DNA of 64,000 nt from Kitasatospora fiedleri (GTDB lineage: Bacteria > Actinomycetota > Actinomycetes > Streptomycetales > Streptomycetaceae): contig NZ_OX419519.1 in the NCBI RefSeq assembly GCF_948472415.1, forward strand, positions 6,725,001 through 6,789,000. The letters run 5' to 3'. This document shows positions 34,083 through 43,496 of this stretch, piece by piece; the first letter of the stretch is position 1, and every line of letters begins with the position of its first letter. Position numbers and translations under genes: made by a program. The notes below the pieces were generated by a model. The model was given only the letters and a program-made list of their open reading frames with translations. It was not told where the DNA came from and did not search any database.

Positions 34083-35665
34083 CGGACAGTCAGCAGAGCG
34101 GCCGCGGCGTCGGCCGGCTGTACGGTGTCGGCGTCGGACCGGGCGACCCGTCGCTGGTCACCGTGCGCGCCGCCGAACTCATCGGCAAGGCCGACGTCAT
34201 CGCCTATCACTGCGCCCGGCACGGCCGCTCGCACGCCCGTGCCATCGCCGAACGGTACCTGACGGGCAGTCAGGTCGAAGAGCGGCTGATGTACCCCGTC
34301 ACGGTGGAGACCACCGACCACCCCGGCGGCTACCGCGGCGCGCTCGACGACTTCTACCAGGAGGCCGCCGCCCGGCTCGCCGCCCACCTCGACGCCGGAC
34401 GCGACGTCGTCGTCCTCGCCGAGGGCGACCCGCTGTTCTACGGCTCCTACCAGCACATGCACAAGCGGCTCGCGCACCGCTACCCGACCGAGGTCGTCCC
34501 CGGCGTCACCTCGATCAGCGCCGCCGCCGCCCGGCTGGGCACCCCGCTGGTCGAGGCCGAGGAGATCCTCACGATCATCCCCGGCACCCTCCCCGAGGAG
34601 GAACTCGCCGCCCGCCTCGCCGCCACCGACTCCGCCGTCGTCATGAAGCTCGGCCGGACCTTCCCCGCCGTCCGCCGCGCCCTGGAGCGCACCGGCCGGC
34701 TGGCGGACGCCCGCTACGTCGAGCGCGCCACCATGGACGGCGAACGCACCGGGGCGCTCGCCGAGATCGACCCGGAGAGCGTGCCGTACTTCTCGGTCGC
34801 CGTGCTGCCCAGCAAGGTCGCCGCGCTCGACTCCGCGGGGCGGCCCTTCGCGCCCCCGGTCCAGGACGCCCCGGCCCGGCACGCCTCGACGCAGGACGAC
34901 CCGGCGGCGGTCGGCGAGGGCGAGGTGGTGGTGGTCGGGACCGGTCCCGCCGGGCCGCTCTGGCTCACCCCCGAGGCGCGCGGCGCCCTCGCGAACGCCA
35001 CCGACCTGGTCGGCTACACCACCTACCTGGACCGGGTGCCCGTCCGCGCCGGGCAGGTCCGGCACGGCTCCGACAACAAAGTCGAGGGCGTCCGGGCCGA
35101 GTTCGCCCTGGAGCTGGCCCGGCGGGGTCGCCGGGTCGCCGTGGTCTCCTCCGGCGACCCCGGCGTCTTCGCGATGGCCACCGCCGTCCTCGAAGCCGCC
35201 TGCGAGGACCCCTACCGGGACGTCCCCGTGCGGGTCCTGCCCGGCATGACCGCCGCGCACGCCGCCGCCTCCCGGGCCGGGGCGCCGCTCGGCCACGACT
35301 ACGCGGTGATCTCGCTCTCCGACCGGCTCAAGCCCTGGGAGGTGATCGCCCGCCGGCTGCGCGCCGCCGCCGAGGCCGACCTGGTCCTCGCGCTGTACAA
35401 CCCCGGCTCCACGTCCCGCACCACGCAGGTCGGTTCGGCCCGCGACCTGCTGCTGGAGTACCGCTCCCCGGAGACCCCCGTGGTACTGGCCCGGGACGTC
35501 GGCGGCCCCACCGAGCGGGTCCGCACCGTCGAACTCGCCGCGCTCGACCCGGCGGACGTCGACATGCGCACCCTGCTGCTGGTCGGCTCCACCCGGACCC
35601 GGTGGGTGCGGCGCGGCGGCGGGGCCGAGGTGGTGTGGACGCCGCGCCGCTACCCCGACGCGTAG
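34079..35665 (+). CDS. cobIJ: Fused CobI-CobJ: precorrin-2 C20- and precorrin-3B C17-methyltransferase
   Basis: The 528-residue protein joins two tetrapyrrole methylase domains. Residues 10-245 form CobI (YGVGVGPGDPSLVTVRAAEL, VVVLAEGDPLFYGSYQHMHK, VPGVTSISAAAARLG), which methylates precorrin-2 at C20. Residues 280-528 form CobJ (VVVVGTGPAGPLWLTPEAR, YTTYLDRV, SSGDPGVFAMATAVLE, LPGMTAAHAAASRAGAPLGH, ALYNPGSTSRTTQ), which contracts the ring with C17 methylation. Such fusions are normal in actinobacteria. Translation is coupled to cobH by ATGA. Confidence 0.95.
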   Translation: MTDSQQSGRGVGRLYGVGVGPGDPSLVTVRAAELIGKADVIAYHCARHGRSHARAIAERYLTGSQVEERLMYPVTVETTDHPGGYRGALDDFYQEAAARLAAHLDAGRDVVVLAEGDPLFYGSYQHMHKRLAHRYPTEVVPGVTSISAAAARLGTPLVEAEEILTIIPGTLPEEELAARLAATDSAVVMKLGRTFPAVRRALERTGRLADARYVERATMDGERTGALAEIDPESVPYFSVAVLPSKVAALDSAGRPFAPPVQDAPARHASTQDDPAAVGEGEVVVVGTGPAGPLWLTPEARGALANATDLVGYTTYLDRVPVRAGQVRHGSDNKVEGVRAEFALELARRGRRVAVVSSGDPGVFAMATAVLEAACEDPYRDVPVRVLPGMTAAHAAASRAGAPLGHDYAVISLSDRLKPWEVIARRLRAAAEADLVLALYNPGSTSRTTQVGSARDLLLEYRSPETPVVLARDVGGPTERVRTVELAALDPADVDMRTLLLVGSTRTRWVRRGGGAEVVWTPRRYPDA

Positions 35666-35690
35666 CGGGGGCGGGGTGGTCGGCGGCGCG

Positions 35691-36449
35691 TCAGGCCGGG
35701 CGGGCCCGGCAGCGGTCCAACTGCCGGACCCAGTCGGCCGCCCCGGCGACGTCCGGGGCGGTGCGCACGCCCTCCGGGGCGGCCGGGCGCTGCACCACGA
35801 CCACCGGCAGGCCCAGTTCGCGGGCGGCGGTCAGCTTGGGGGCGGTGGCGGCGCTGCCGCTGTCCTTGGTCACCAGCACCTCGATGCGGTGCGCGCGCAG
35901 CAGCGCGCGCTCCCCGTCCAGGGTGAACGGGCCGCGCTCCAGCAGCACGTCGGTGGCGGCGGGCATCGGCGGCTCGGGCGGCTCGACCGAGCGGGCCAGG
36001 AAGGTCAGGCCGTCCAGGTGCGCGAAGGCGGCGATGCCCTGGCGGCCGGTGGTCAGGAACACCCGGGTGCCGAGCGCGGGCAGCGCCTGCGCGGCGGCGG
36101 CCAGGCTCGGCACCGGGCGCCAGCGGTCGCCGTCCTGCGGGGCCCAGCCGGGGCGGCGCAGCGCCAGCAGCGGGGTGCCGGTCTCGGCGGCGGCCAGCGA
36201 CGCGTTGCGGCTGATCCGCTCGGCGAACGGGTGGGTGGCGTCCAGCAGCGCGTCCACGGCGTGCGCGCGCAGCCAGGCGGCCAGGCCGGACGGGCCGCCG
36301 AAGCCGCCGATCCGGACCTCCCCGACGGGCAGCCGGGGCCGGGCCACCCGCCCGGCCAGCGAACTGGTCACCCGCAGCGCCGGATCGGCCGCCAGGACGT
36401 CCGCCAGCCGGCGGGCCTCGCTGGTGCCGCCGAGGATCAGGACGTGCAT
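35691..36449 (-). CDS. cobK: Precorrin-6A reductase CobK
   Basis: The 252-residue NADPH-dependent reductase shows VLILGGTSEARRLADVLA at the N-terminus, DALLDATHPFAERISRNA, RVFLTTGRQGIAAF and VLVTKDSGSAATAPKLTAA, the usual CobK/CbiJ motifs. It acts on precorrin-6A during corrin formation. It is convergent with cobIJ (26 bases between stops) and divergent from cbiD. Confidence 0.93.
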   Translation of the reverse strand: MHVLILGGTSEARRLADVLAADPALRVTSSLAGRVARPRLPVGEVRIGGFGGPSGLAAWLRAHAVDALLDATHPFAERISRNASLAAAETGTPLLALRRPGWAPQDGDRWRPVPSLAAAAQALPALGTRVFLTTGRQGIAAFAHLDGLTFLARSVEPPEPPMPAATDVLLERGPFTLDGERALLRAHRIEVLVTKDSGSAATAPKLTAARELGLPVVVVQRPAAPEGVRTAPDVAGAADWVRQLDRCRARPA

Positions 36450-36574
36450 GACGGGCTCCCGGGGCCGCTGCGGTCAGGACACACCACCCTAACCGGGCGG
36501 TCGGGACGGCCGGCGTGGGACGGTGGGGCGGCAGGAGCGGGGCAGGGTGGACGAGTCGACGAGGGCGGACAGCG

Positions 36575-37750
36575 GTGAGCGGTGAGGTGTGGAACGGCGC
36601 TCCGGCGGCCGGTGGCGGGGCGGCCGGTGGCGGGGCGGCCGAGGGCGGGCGCCGGGGCCAGTTGCGCAGCAGCGGGCTGCGGCCCGGCTGGACCACGGGG
36701 GCGTGCGCGACGGCGGCGACCAAGGCGGCGTACACGGCCCTGCTCGGCGGCGGCTTCCCGGACCCGGTGGTGATCACGCTGCCGAAGGGGGAGCGGCCCG
36801 CGTTCGCGCTGGCGGTGGAGGAGGTGGCGGCGGGCCGGGCCAGCGCCGGGGTGGTGAAGGACGCGGGCGACGACCCGGACGTGACGCACGGCGCGCTGGT
36901 GCGCGCCACGGTGCGGCCGGGCCCGGCGGGCAGCGGGGTGGTGTTCCGGGCCGGCCCGGGGGTGGGGACGGTCACCAAGCCGGGCCTGCCGCTGGCGGTC
37001 GGCGAGCCGGCCGTCAACCCGGTGCCCCGGCAGTTGATCCGCGAGGCGGTCGCCGAGGTGGCCCGGGAGTTCGGGGCGTCCGGCGACGTGGAGGTGGAAC
37101 TGTCCGTCGACCGCGGCGAGGAGATCGCCCGGCACACCTGGAACCCGCGGCTGGGCATCCTCGGCGGCCTGTCCATCCTCGGCACCACCGGCGTCGTCGT
37201 CCCCTACTCGTGCTCGGCCTGGATCGACTCGATCCGCCGCGGCATCGACGTGGCCCGGGCCGCCGGGCACACCCACGTCGCGGGCGCGACCGGCTCGACC
37301 TCGGAGAAGGTGGTGGTCGCCGAGTACGGGATGCCCGAGGACGCGCTGCTCGACATGGGCGACTTCGCCGGGGCGGTCCTGAAGTACCTGCGCCGCCACC
37401 CGGTGCCGCGGCTGACGGTCTGCGGCGGCTTCGCCAAGCTCTCCAAGCTCGCCGACGGCCACCTCGACCTGCACTCCGGCCGCTCCCAGGTCGACAAGGG
37501 CCGGCTCGCCGCGCTGGCCCGGGAGGGCGGCGCGCCCGAGGAACTGGTCGCCCGGGTCGCCGCCGCCAACACCGCCCTGGAGGCGGTGCAGTCGTGCGCG
37601 GCGGCGGGCGTCCCGCTCGGCGACCTGGTGGCCGAGCGGGCCCGCGCCACCGCCCTCGGCGTGCTGCTCGGCGCGCCCGTCACGGTCGACGTGATCTGCA
37701 TCGACCGCGCGGGCACGATCGTCGGCCGGGCCGCCCCCGCCGGGCCCTGA
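36575..37750 (+). CDS. cbiD: Cobalt-precorrin-5B C1-methyltransferase CbiD
   Basis: CbiD methylates C1 of the corrin ring. The 391-residue protein has LRPGWTTGACATAATKAAYT near residue 35, DDPDVTHGALVRATV, TVTKPGLPLAVGEPAVNPVP, LSILGTTGVVVPYS, and a C-terminal VCGGFAKLSKLADGHLDLHS. CbiD is usually assigned to the oxygen-independent route, while CobG and CobN mark the aerobic route; many streptomycetes carry this mix and lack cobF, so CbiD may take CobF's place. The GTG at 36575 follows GAGGGCGG. The first 30 residues are Gly/Ala-rich. Confidence 0.92.
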   Translation: MSGEVWNGAPAAGGGAAGGGAAEGGRRGQLRSSGLRPGWTTGACATAATKAAYTALLGGGFPDPVVITLPKGERPAFALAVEEVAAGRASAGVVKDAGDDPDVTHGALVRATVRPGPAGSGVVFRAGPGVGTVTKPGLPLAVGEPAVNPVPRQLIREAVAEVAREFGASGDVEVELSVDRGEEIARHTWNPRLGILGGLSILGTTGVVVPYSCSAWIDSIRRGIDVARAAGHTHVAGATGSTSEKVVVAEYGMPEDALLDMGDFAGAVLKYLRRHPVPRLTVCGGFAKLSKLADGHLDLHSGRSQVDKGRLAALAREGGAPEELVARVAAANTALEAVQSCAAAGVPLGDLVAERARATALGVLLGAPVTVDVICIDRAGTIVGRAAPAGP

Positions 37751-37757
37751 GCGAACC

Positions 37758-37770
37758 TGACGGTCCGTCA
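37758..37770. promoter_or_regulatory. TGACGG-T-CCGTCA palindrome after cbiD
   Basis: A perfect 13-bp palindrome lies 8 bases past the cbiD stop, ahead of the terminator. A relative, TGACG-GAT-CGTCA, lies at 38288-38300 just before the ridA-family gene, and another at 41995-42007. They may bind the IclR regulator or be chance. Confidence 0.35.
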
Positions 37771-37808
37771 ACTCCCGTTCGGTGCACGGTTCTCGCGTAC
37801 CGCCGCAC

Positions 37809-37842
37809 GAAGGCCCCCGGTCCGCGCGGGACCGGGGCCTTC
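37809..37842. terminator. Bidirectional terminator between cbiD and the ridA-family gene
   Basis: Long inverted arms starting GAAGGCCCC and ending GGGGCCTTC meet around GCGC with one unpaired C. It lies between two converging stops, 59 bases after cbiD and 12 bases after the RidA-family stop. Confidence 0.75.
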
Positions 37843-37854
37843 GCGGCGCCGGGG

Positions 37855-38265
37855 TCAGCCGGTGACGACGGCCTGGGCGTCGATCTCCACCAGCATCGGC
37901 TCCTGCGGGAGTTCGACGAAGATCGTGGTGCGACAGGGCTTCACGCCGCCCGGCGCGATGTTCTCCTCGATGAACCGGGCGTACACCTCGTTCATCAGCG
38001 GGAAGTCGGCCCGCTTGGTCAGGTAGACGCGGAACATCACCACGTCCTCGATGCTCGCGCCGCCGGCCTCGACGATCGCCTTGACGTTCTCCAGCGTGCG
38101 CCGGGTCTGCGCCTTCACGTCGCCGTGGTACAGGTACTCGCCGGTCGCCGGGTCCTGCGGGCCCTGGCCGGAGACCTGCAGGATCGGGCCCTTGCGCACG
38201 CCCTGGGAGAACATCCAGGCCGGGGCGGGCGCGCCGTCGGTACGGACCTCGATCTTGTCGCTCAT
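37855..38265 (-). CDS. RidA-family (YjgF/UK114) protein
   Basis: The 136-residue protein has GPILQVSGQGPQDPATGEYL, QTRRTLENVKAIVEAGGASI, and the family signature PCRTTIFVELP. RidA proteins hydrolyse reactive enamine/imine intermediates released by PLP-dependent dehydratases. This suits the neighbouring D-amino acid deaminase-like gene. GGAG lies 8 bases before the ATG and a TGACG-GAT-CGTCA palindrome lies just upstream. It follows the iclR gene by 32 bases. Confidence 0.9.
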   Translation of the reverse strand: MSDKIEVRTDGAPAPAWMFSQGVRKGPILQVSGQGPQDPATGEYLYHGDVKAQTRRTLENVKAIVEAGGASIEDVVMFRVYLTKRADFPLMNEVYARFIEENIAPGGVKPCRTTIFVELPQEPMLVEIDAQAVVTG

Positions 38266-38297
38266 GCGTCTTGCTCCAGAAGGTTGGTGACGGATCG

Positions 38298-39056
38298 TCA
38301 GTGGACGGTGCCGCGGGCCGGGAGGCCCGCGTCGGCGGAGATCGCCCGGGTGCAGGCGAGCAGCTGGGGGAGCAGGTCGAGCACCTGCTCGTAGCGGAGG
38401 ACCACGTCCGGCACCGAGATCGACGCGGCGGCCACCACCCGGCCCGAGGCGTCCCGGATCGGCGCGGCCACGCAGTTGATGAACGCCTCGTGCTCGGCGT
38501 GGTCCTGCGCCCAGCCCTGCGCGGCGACCTGGTCCAGCTCGGCCAGCAGCGCCTGCGGGCTGGTGATCGTGCGCGGGGTGTGCACGGTGAACTCGATGCC
38601 GTCGACCACCCGGCGGCGCTCGACCGGCGGCAGGTCGGCCAGCAGCACCTTGGCCACCGCCGTGTTGTGCAGCGCCGCCCGCAGCCCGATCCGCGAGTAC
38701 ATCCGCACCGGGTGCCGGGAGTCGTACTTGTCGATGTACACCACCTCGCCGCCCTCGTACGCGGCCAGGTGCACGGTCTGGCCGGTCGCCGCGTTCAGCT
38801 CGGCGAGGTGCGGGGCGGCGGTGCGCCGGATGCCGCGCTGCTCCAGGGCGAGGCTGGAGAGCGCGAACAGGCCCGCGCCGAGGTGGTAGCGGTACTGCGC
38901 GTCGCGGTGGACGAAGCGCTCCTCCTCCAGGCTCTGCAGCAGCCGCAGCACGGTGGTCTTGTGCACGCCGATCAGGTCGGCCAGCTGGTCGAGGGAGCGT
39001 TCGCCCTCGCCGAGTTCGGCGAGCAGGCGCAGGGCGCGGGTGACGGTCTGGCTCAT
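38298..39056 (-). CDS. IclR-family transcriptional regulator
   Basis: The 252-residue protein has an N-terminal winged helix (LRLLAELGEGERSLDQLADL, IGVHKTTVLRLLQSLEEE) and the C-terminal IclR effector domain with GQTVHLAAYEGGEVVYIDKY, NTAVAKVLLADLPP, and CVAAPIRDASGRVVAAASIS. It lies within the catabolic group and most likely controls it. The 30-bp operator at 40369-40398 is a good candidate target. The ATG at 39054-39056 lacks a strong ribosome-binding site. Confidence 0.92.
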   Translation of the reverse strand: MSQTVTRALRLLAELGEGERSLDQLADLIGVHKTTVLRLLQSLEEERFVHRDAQYRYHLGAGLFALSSLALEQRGIRRTAAPHLAELNAATGQTVHLAAYEGGEVVYIDKYDSRHPVRMYSRIGLRAALHNTAVAKVLLADLPPVERRRVVDGIEFTVHTPRTITSPQALLAELDQVAAQGWAQDHAEHEAFINCVAAPIRDASGRVVAAASISVPDVVLRYEQVLDLLPQLLACTRAISADAGLPARGTVH

Positions 39057-39124
39057 GGGTGGGTGTCCCGAGTGTTCTTCGAGGGTGCCGGGAGTGGGGG
39101 CGGGCGGTCGGTGGGGCGTCGGGG

Positions 39125-40201
39125 TCAGGGCGCGGGGACGGGCCGGGCGGCCGGGGCGGGCAGGGCGGGGGAGTCGATGCCGGACGCGGAGACCCGGGTC
39201 GCCGCCCAGTCCCGCTCGTCGGCGGCCAGCAGCGCGGCCACCGTCCGGGCGTCCGGCAGCGCGCCGTGGTCGGTGGGCGCGGTCAGCGCGCCGGCCGCCG
39301 CCAGGTGGCCCAGCCGCAGCCGGGAGCGCTGGTCGAGGCCGCGCAGGGTGCCCGCCAGGTAGCCGGCCGCGAACGCGTCGCCCGCGCCGGTGGGCTCCAC
39401 CACCTCGACCCGCAGCGCCGGTTCGGTGACCGCGCCGCCGTCCCGGTCGAGCGCGGTGACCAGGTGCCCGGAGTCCTTGACCACCAGGGTGGCGGGGGAG
39501 GGGAAGCGGCGGCGCAGCGCCCGCGGGTCGCCGGCGCCGAACGCGTCCTCGGCCTCGTCCGCGCCGAGCAGCAGCACGTCCGCGGCGTCCAGCAGCTCCG
39601 GCAGCACCGCCGGGTCGCGCAGGCGCCACAGCGCGGGGCGCCAGTTGAGGTCGAAGGAGACCAGCCGGCCCGGGCGGCGGCGGGTCAGCAGGGCGCGCAC
39701 CAGGGCCAGGCAGCCGTCCGACAGCGCGGGCGTGATGCCGGTCAGGTGCAGCAGCGGCGCGGCGTCCAGCAGGGCGGCGGCGGCCGGGTCGTCCAGCAGT
39801 GCGGGGGAGAGCGCGGAGGCGGCCGAGCCGGTGCGGTAGTAGTGCAGGCGGGAGCGGCCCGGGCCGAGGTCGTGCGGCAGGCCGGAGCCGCCGGTCTCCT
39901 TCAGGTACACGCCGGTGGGGCGGTGCGGGTCGACCGCGACGGCCGACACGTCCACGCCCGCCGCGGCCAGGTCGCCCGTCAGGCGGCGGCCGAAGCCGTC
40001 CGCGCCGACCCGGCTGATCCACGCCGTCGGCACGCCCAGCGCGGCCAGCGCCGCCGCCACGTTGGACTCGGCGCCGCCCACCGAGGGGCGGAACGCGCCG
40101 ACGGCCTCGAACGGCCCCGGCCGGTCGGGCAGCAGCACCGCCATCGACTCGCCCAGGCACACCGCCCGGGCGGCGGCCGCCGCACCGCCTTGATCCGCCA
40201 T
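39125..40201 (-). CDS. PfkB-family sugar kinase, probable 2-keto-3-deoxygluconate kinase
   Basis: The 358-residue kinase has VCLGESMAVLLPDRPGPFEA at the N-terminus, GGAESNVAAALAALG, ISRVGADGFGRRL (PfkB signature 1) and EVVEPTGAGDAFAAGYLAGT (signature 2 with the catalytic Asp). The order and length fit 2-keto-3-deoxygluconate kinases; a KDPG aldolase gene in the same group supports that. AGGGAG precedes the ATG by 9 bases. It is divergent from the deaminase-like gene across the 245-base operator region. Confidence 0.85.
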   Translation of the reverse strand: MADQGGAAAAARAVCLGESMAVLLPDRPGPFEAVGAFRPSVGGAESNVAAALAALGVPTAWISRVGADGFGRRLTGDLAAAGVDVSAVAVDPHRPTGVYLKETGGSGLPHDLGPGRSRLHYYRTGSAASALSPALLDDPAAAALLDAAPLLHLTGITPALSDGCLALVRALLTRRRPGRLVSFDLNWRPALWRLRDPAVLPELLDAADVLLLGADEAEDAFGAGDPRALRRRFPSPATLVVKDSGHLVTALDRDGGAVTEPALRVEVVEPTGAGDAFAAGYLAGTLRGLDQRSRLRLGHLAAAGALTAPTDHGALPDARTVAALLAADERDWAATRVSASGIDSPALPAPAARPVPAP

Positions 40202-40368
40202 CAATCCCGCTCCCTCGCCCTCGGGCCCGTGCCCCGCTCCCGCCGCCGGGGGCCGCGCGGACCGGCGCTCGGCGGTGAGCCCGGTGCTGCGTGCCTGGTG
40301 GGAGGGGTGGACGAGCCGCGTCGCGGTCCGTTGACCGCCGTCCGGCGTGAATGCTAGAACCGTATCAC

Positions 40369-40398
40369 CAACATGCGCAATAGAGGTTGCGCATGTTG
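40369..40398. promoter_or_regulatory. 30-bp operator with perfect 12-bp arms in the divergent promoter region
   Basis: CAACATGCGCAA and TTGCGCATGTTG flank TAGAGG. The site lies 49 bases before the deaminase-like ATG and 168 bases before the kinase ATG. Size and form fit IclR-type operators. The rest of 40202-40446 shows no coding sequence. Confidence 0.75.
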
Positions 40399-40446
40399 CA
40401 ACTCCCCAGCTCGCAGGCGGGCCGGGGTTCGAACGGAGGCAGGGCG

Positions 40447-41874
40447 ATGGACGAGACGGTGGACCGGGCGGGCGCGGAACGGCGGGCGGACGCGGAACGG
40501 CAGCCGGGTACGGAGCGGCACGCGGCCGCGGAACGGCAGGCAGGCGCGGAGCAGCACGCGGCCGCGGAACGGCGGTACTTCGCCGACCCCGCGCAGGGCC
40601 CCGGCATCGACCCTGCCGCCGTCGCCGCCCTCGCCGACGAGACGCTCGACTTCCGCTTCAAGGCCGTCCCCGCCGCCGCCCACGGACTGACCGTCCGCGA
40701 CTGGCTCGCCACCCGCCCCGCCCTCGACGACCTCGGCACCCCCCTGCTCACCCTCGACGCCGCCGCCCTCGACCACAACCTGCGCACCATGGCCGCCTGG
40801 TGCCGCGACGCGGGCGTGCTGCTCGCCCCGCACGGCAAGACCACCATGGCCCCCGCCCTCTGGCAGGCCCAACTCGCCGCCGGCGCCCACGCCGTGACCC
40901 TCGCCAACCTCCCCCAGTTGCGGGTCGCCCGCGCCTTCGGCGTCCGGCGCCTGCTGCTCGCCAACACCCTGCTCGACCCCGCCGGACTCGCCTGGATCGC
41001 CGCCGAACTCGACCGCGACCCCGGCTTCGCCTTCACCTCCTGGGTCGACTCCGCCGACAGCGTCCGGCAGATGGACGCCGCCCTGCGCGCCGCCGGAGCG
41101 CGGCACCCCGTCGAGGTGCTGGTCGAACTCGGCGGCCCCGGCGGCCGCACCGGCGCCCGCGGCGTCGACGCCGCCCTCGACGTGGCCGCCGCCGTCCGGG
41201 CCGCCCCCACCCTGCGGCTGGCCGGCGTCGGCGGCTACGAGGGCGCCCTCGCCCACGACGCCTCCGACACCGCCCTCGCCGCCGTCCGCGGCTACCTGCG
41301 CGACCTCGCCGACCTGCACCGCCGCCTCGCCCCCCACTACCCCACCCGCACCCCCGTGGTCACCGCCGGCGGCAGCGCCTACTTCGACACCGTCGCCGAG
41401 GAGTTGACCCCGCTGGCCGAGCAGGTCCCCGGCACCGCCGTGATCGTCCGGGCCGGCGCCTACCTCGCCCACGACGACGGCTTCTACCGCGGCATCTCCC
41501 CGCTCGCCCGCGCCGCCGGCGCCACCCCGCTGCGCTCCGCCCTGCACGGCTGGGCCCGCGTCGTCTCCCACCCCGAACCCGGACTCGCCCTGCTCGACGC
41601 CGGGAAGCGCGACCTCCCCTTCGACGAGGGACTGCCCGAACCCCAACTCGTCCGCGGCGGCGGCCCGACGGCCGCCGCGGCCGCCGTCACCGCCCTCAAC
41701 GACCAGCACGCCTTCCTGCGCGACGCCGGACCGGCCGCCCCCGTCGGCGCCGTCCTGCGGCTGGGCCTGTCCCACCCCTGCACCGCCTTCGACAAGTGGA
41801 GCCTCATCCCCGTCCTCGACCACGCCGACGCCGAACACCCCCGCGTGGTCGACCTGGTCCGGACGTACTTCTGA
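40447..41874 (+). CDS. D-serine/D-threonine deaminase-like PLP enzyme (alanine-racemase fold)
   Basis: The 475-residue protein has an alanine-racemase-type N-terminal domain: LGTPLLTLDAAALDHNLRTM followed by LLAPHGKTTMAPALWQAQLA, where the Lys of HGKTT would bind PLP. The C-terminal domain contains LRLGLSHPCTAFDKWSLIPV with the His/Cys zinc site of D-serine dehydratases. It would deaminate D-amino acids. The first 40 residues are a charged repeat of AERR/AERQ units not typical of the family. GGAGG lies 7 bases before the ATG. The stop overlaps the D-aminoacylase start as TGATG. Confidence 0.85.
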   Translation: MDETVDRAGAERRADAERQPGTERHAAAERQAGAEQHAAAERRYFADPAQGPGIDPAAVAALADETLDFRFKAVPAAAHGLTVRDWLATRPALDDLGTPLLTLDAAALDHNLRTMAAWCRDAGVLLAPHGKTTMAPALWQAQLAAGAHAVTLANLPQLRVARAFGVRRLLLANTLLDPAGLAWIAAELDRDPGFAFTSWVDSADSVRQMDAALRAAGARHPVEVLVELGGPGGRTGARGVDAALDVAAAVRAAPTLRLAGVGGYEGALAHDASDTALAAVRGYLRDLADLHRRLAPHYPTRTPVVTAGGSAYFDTVAEELTPLAEQVPGTAVIVRAGAYLAHDDGFYRGISPLARAAGATPLRSALHGWARVVSHPEPGLALLDAGKRDLPFDEGLPEPQLVRGGGPTAAAAAVTALNDQHAFLRDAGPAAPVGAVLRLGLSHPCTAFDKWSLIPVLDHADAEHPRVVDLVRTYF

Positions 41875-43496
41875 TGGCCGACCTGCTGCTGCGCGCCGCC
41901 ACCGTGGTCGACGGCACCGGCGCCGACCGCTACCGCGCCGACGTCACCGTCACCGACGGCCGGATCGCGGAGATCAGCCGCGCCGGGAAGGAACTGACGG
42001 GACGTCAGGTGATCGACGCCGACGGGCTGGTGCTCGCCCCCGGCTTCATCGACATGCACGCCCACTCCGACCTGCGGCTGCTGCTCGAACCCGACCACCC
42101 CTCCCGGATCACCCAGGGCGTCACCCTGGAGGTCCTCGGCCAGGACGGCCTCTCCTACGCCCCCGTCGACGACACCACCCTCGCCGCGCTGCGCCGCCAA
42201 CTCGCGGGCTGGAACGGCGATCCCGCCGACGACGAGTTCGACTGGAACTGGCGCACCGTCGCCCAGTACCTCGACCGCCTCGACGCCGGAGCCGCCGTCA
42301 ACACCTGCTACCTCGTCCCGCACGGCACCGTCCGGATGCTCGCCATGGGCTGGGACAACCGGCCCCCCACCGGGCCCGAACTCGCCCGGATGAGCGAGCT
42401 GGTGGACCGGGCGCTGGCCGAGGGCGCGGTCGGCATGTCCACCGGCCTCACCTACACCCCCGGCATGTACGCCGGCACCGCCGAACTCGTCGCCCTGTGC
42501 ACCGTCGTCGCCGCCCGCGGCGGCTTCCACGCCCCGCACCAACGCTCCTACGGGGCGGGCGCGTTGGAGGGATACGCGGAGATGGTGGAGATCTCCCGCC
42601 GCTCCGGCTGCCCGCTGCACCTCACCCACGCCACGATGAACTTCGGCGTCAACGAGGGCCGGGCCGGCCAGTTCCTCGCCCTGGTCGACGCCGCCCTGGC
42701 CGACGGCGTCGACCTCACCCTCGACAGCTACCCCTACCTACCCGGCTCCACCACCCTGGCCGCCCTGCTGCCCAGTTGGTCCACCGAGGGCGGCCCCGAG
42801 GCCACCCTCGCCCGGCTCGCCGACCCCGCCGCCCGCGAGCGCATCCGCGCCGACGTCGAGGAGCGCGGCAGCGACGGCTGCCACGGCGTCGTCACCGACT
42901 GGGACACCATCCAGGTCTCCGGCGTCCGGCACAGCGCGCTGTCCGCCGTCGTCGGCCGGAAGGTCTCCGAACTCGCCGCCGAACAGGGCCGCACCGGCAC
43001 CGAGGTCTTCTTCGGACTGCTGCGCGCCGACCGGTTGGGCACCACGATCCTCCAGCACGTCGGCCACGAGGAGAACGTCCGCGCCATCATGCGCCACCCC
43101 GCGCACACCGTCGGCAGCGACGGACTGCTGGTCGGCGCCCGCCCGCACCCCCGCGCCTGGGGCACCTTCCCCCGCTACCTGGCCCGCTACGGACGCGAGT
43201 TGGGCGTCCTCACGCTCGAACAGGCCGTCGCCCGGATGACCGGCCGCCCCGCCCGCCGCCTCGGCCTCGACCGGCGCGGCCTGATCCGCCCCGGCCACCA
43301 CGCCGACCTGGTCCTGTTCGACCCGGACACCGTCCGCGACACCGCCACCTTCGACCGGCCCCGGCAGCCCGCCGAGGGCATCCGGCACGTCCTGGTCAAC
43401 GGCGTCCCCGCGCTCACCGACGGCGAGCCCACCGGCGACCTGGCCGGCCGGGCCCTGCGGCGCGGCACCGACCGGAAGGTCCGGGCAGTGACCTGA
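41874..43496 (+). CDS. N-acyl-D-amino-acid deacylase (D-aminoacylase)
   Basis: The 540-residue amidohydrolase has LAPGFIDMHAHSDLRLLLEP (HxH metal site), VTLEVLGQDGLSYAP, GAVGMSTGLTYTPGMYAGT, FHAPHQRSYGAGALEGYAEM, LHLTHATMNFG, and GHHADLVLFDPDTV. These fit D-aminoacylases, which release D-amino acids from N-acyl forms. Coupling to the deaminase-like gene makes a clear route: N-acyl-D-amino acid to D-amino acid to 2-oxo acid plus ammonia, with the RidA protein clearing the imine. Confidence 0.9.
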   Translation: MADLLLRAATVVDGTGADRYRADVTVTDGRIAEISRAGKELTGRQVIDADGLVLAPGFIDMHAHSDLRLLLEPDHPSRITQGVTLEVLGQDGLSYAPVDDTTLAALRRQLAGWNGDPADDEFDWNWRTVAQYLDRLDAGAAVNTCYLVPHGTVRMLAMGWDNRPPTGPELARMSELVDRALAEGAVGMSTGLTYTPGMYAGTAELVALCTVVAARGGFHAPHQRSYGAGALEGYAEMVEISRRSGCPLHLTHATMNFGVNEGRAGQFLALVDAALADGVDLTLDSYPYLPGSTTLAALLPSWSTEGGPEATLARLADPAARERIRADVEERGSDGCHGVVTDWDTIQVSGVRHSALSAVVGRKVSELAAEQGRTGTEVFFGLLRADRLGTTILQHVGHEENVRAIMRHPAHTVGSDGLLVGARPHPRAWGTFPRYLARYGRELGVLTLEQAVARMTGRPARRLGLDRRGLIRPGHHADLVLFDPDTVRDTATFDRPRQPAEGIRHVLVNGVPALTDGEPTGDLAGRALRRGTDRKVRAVT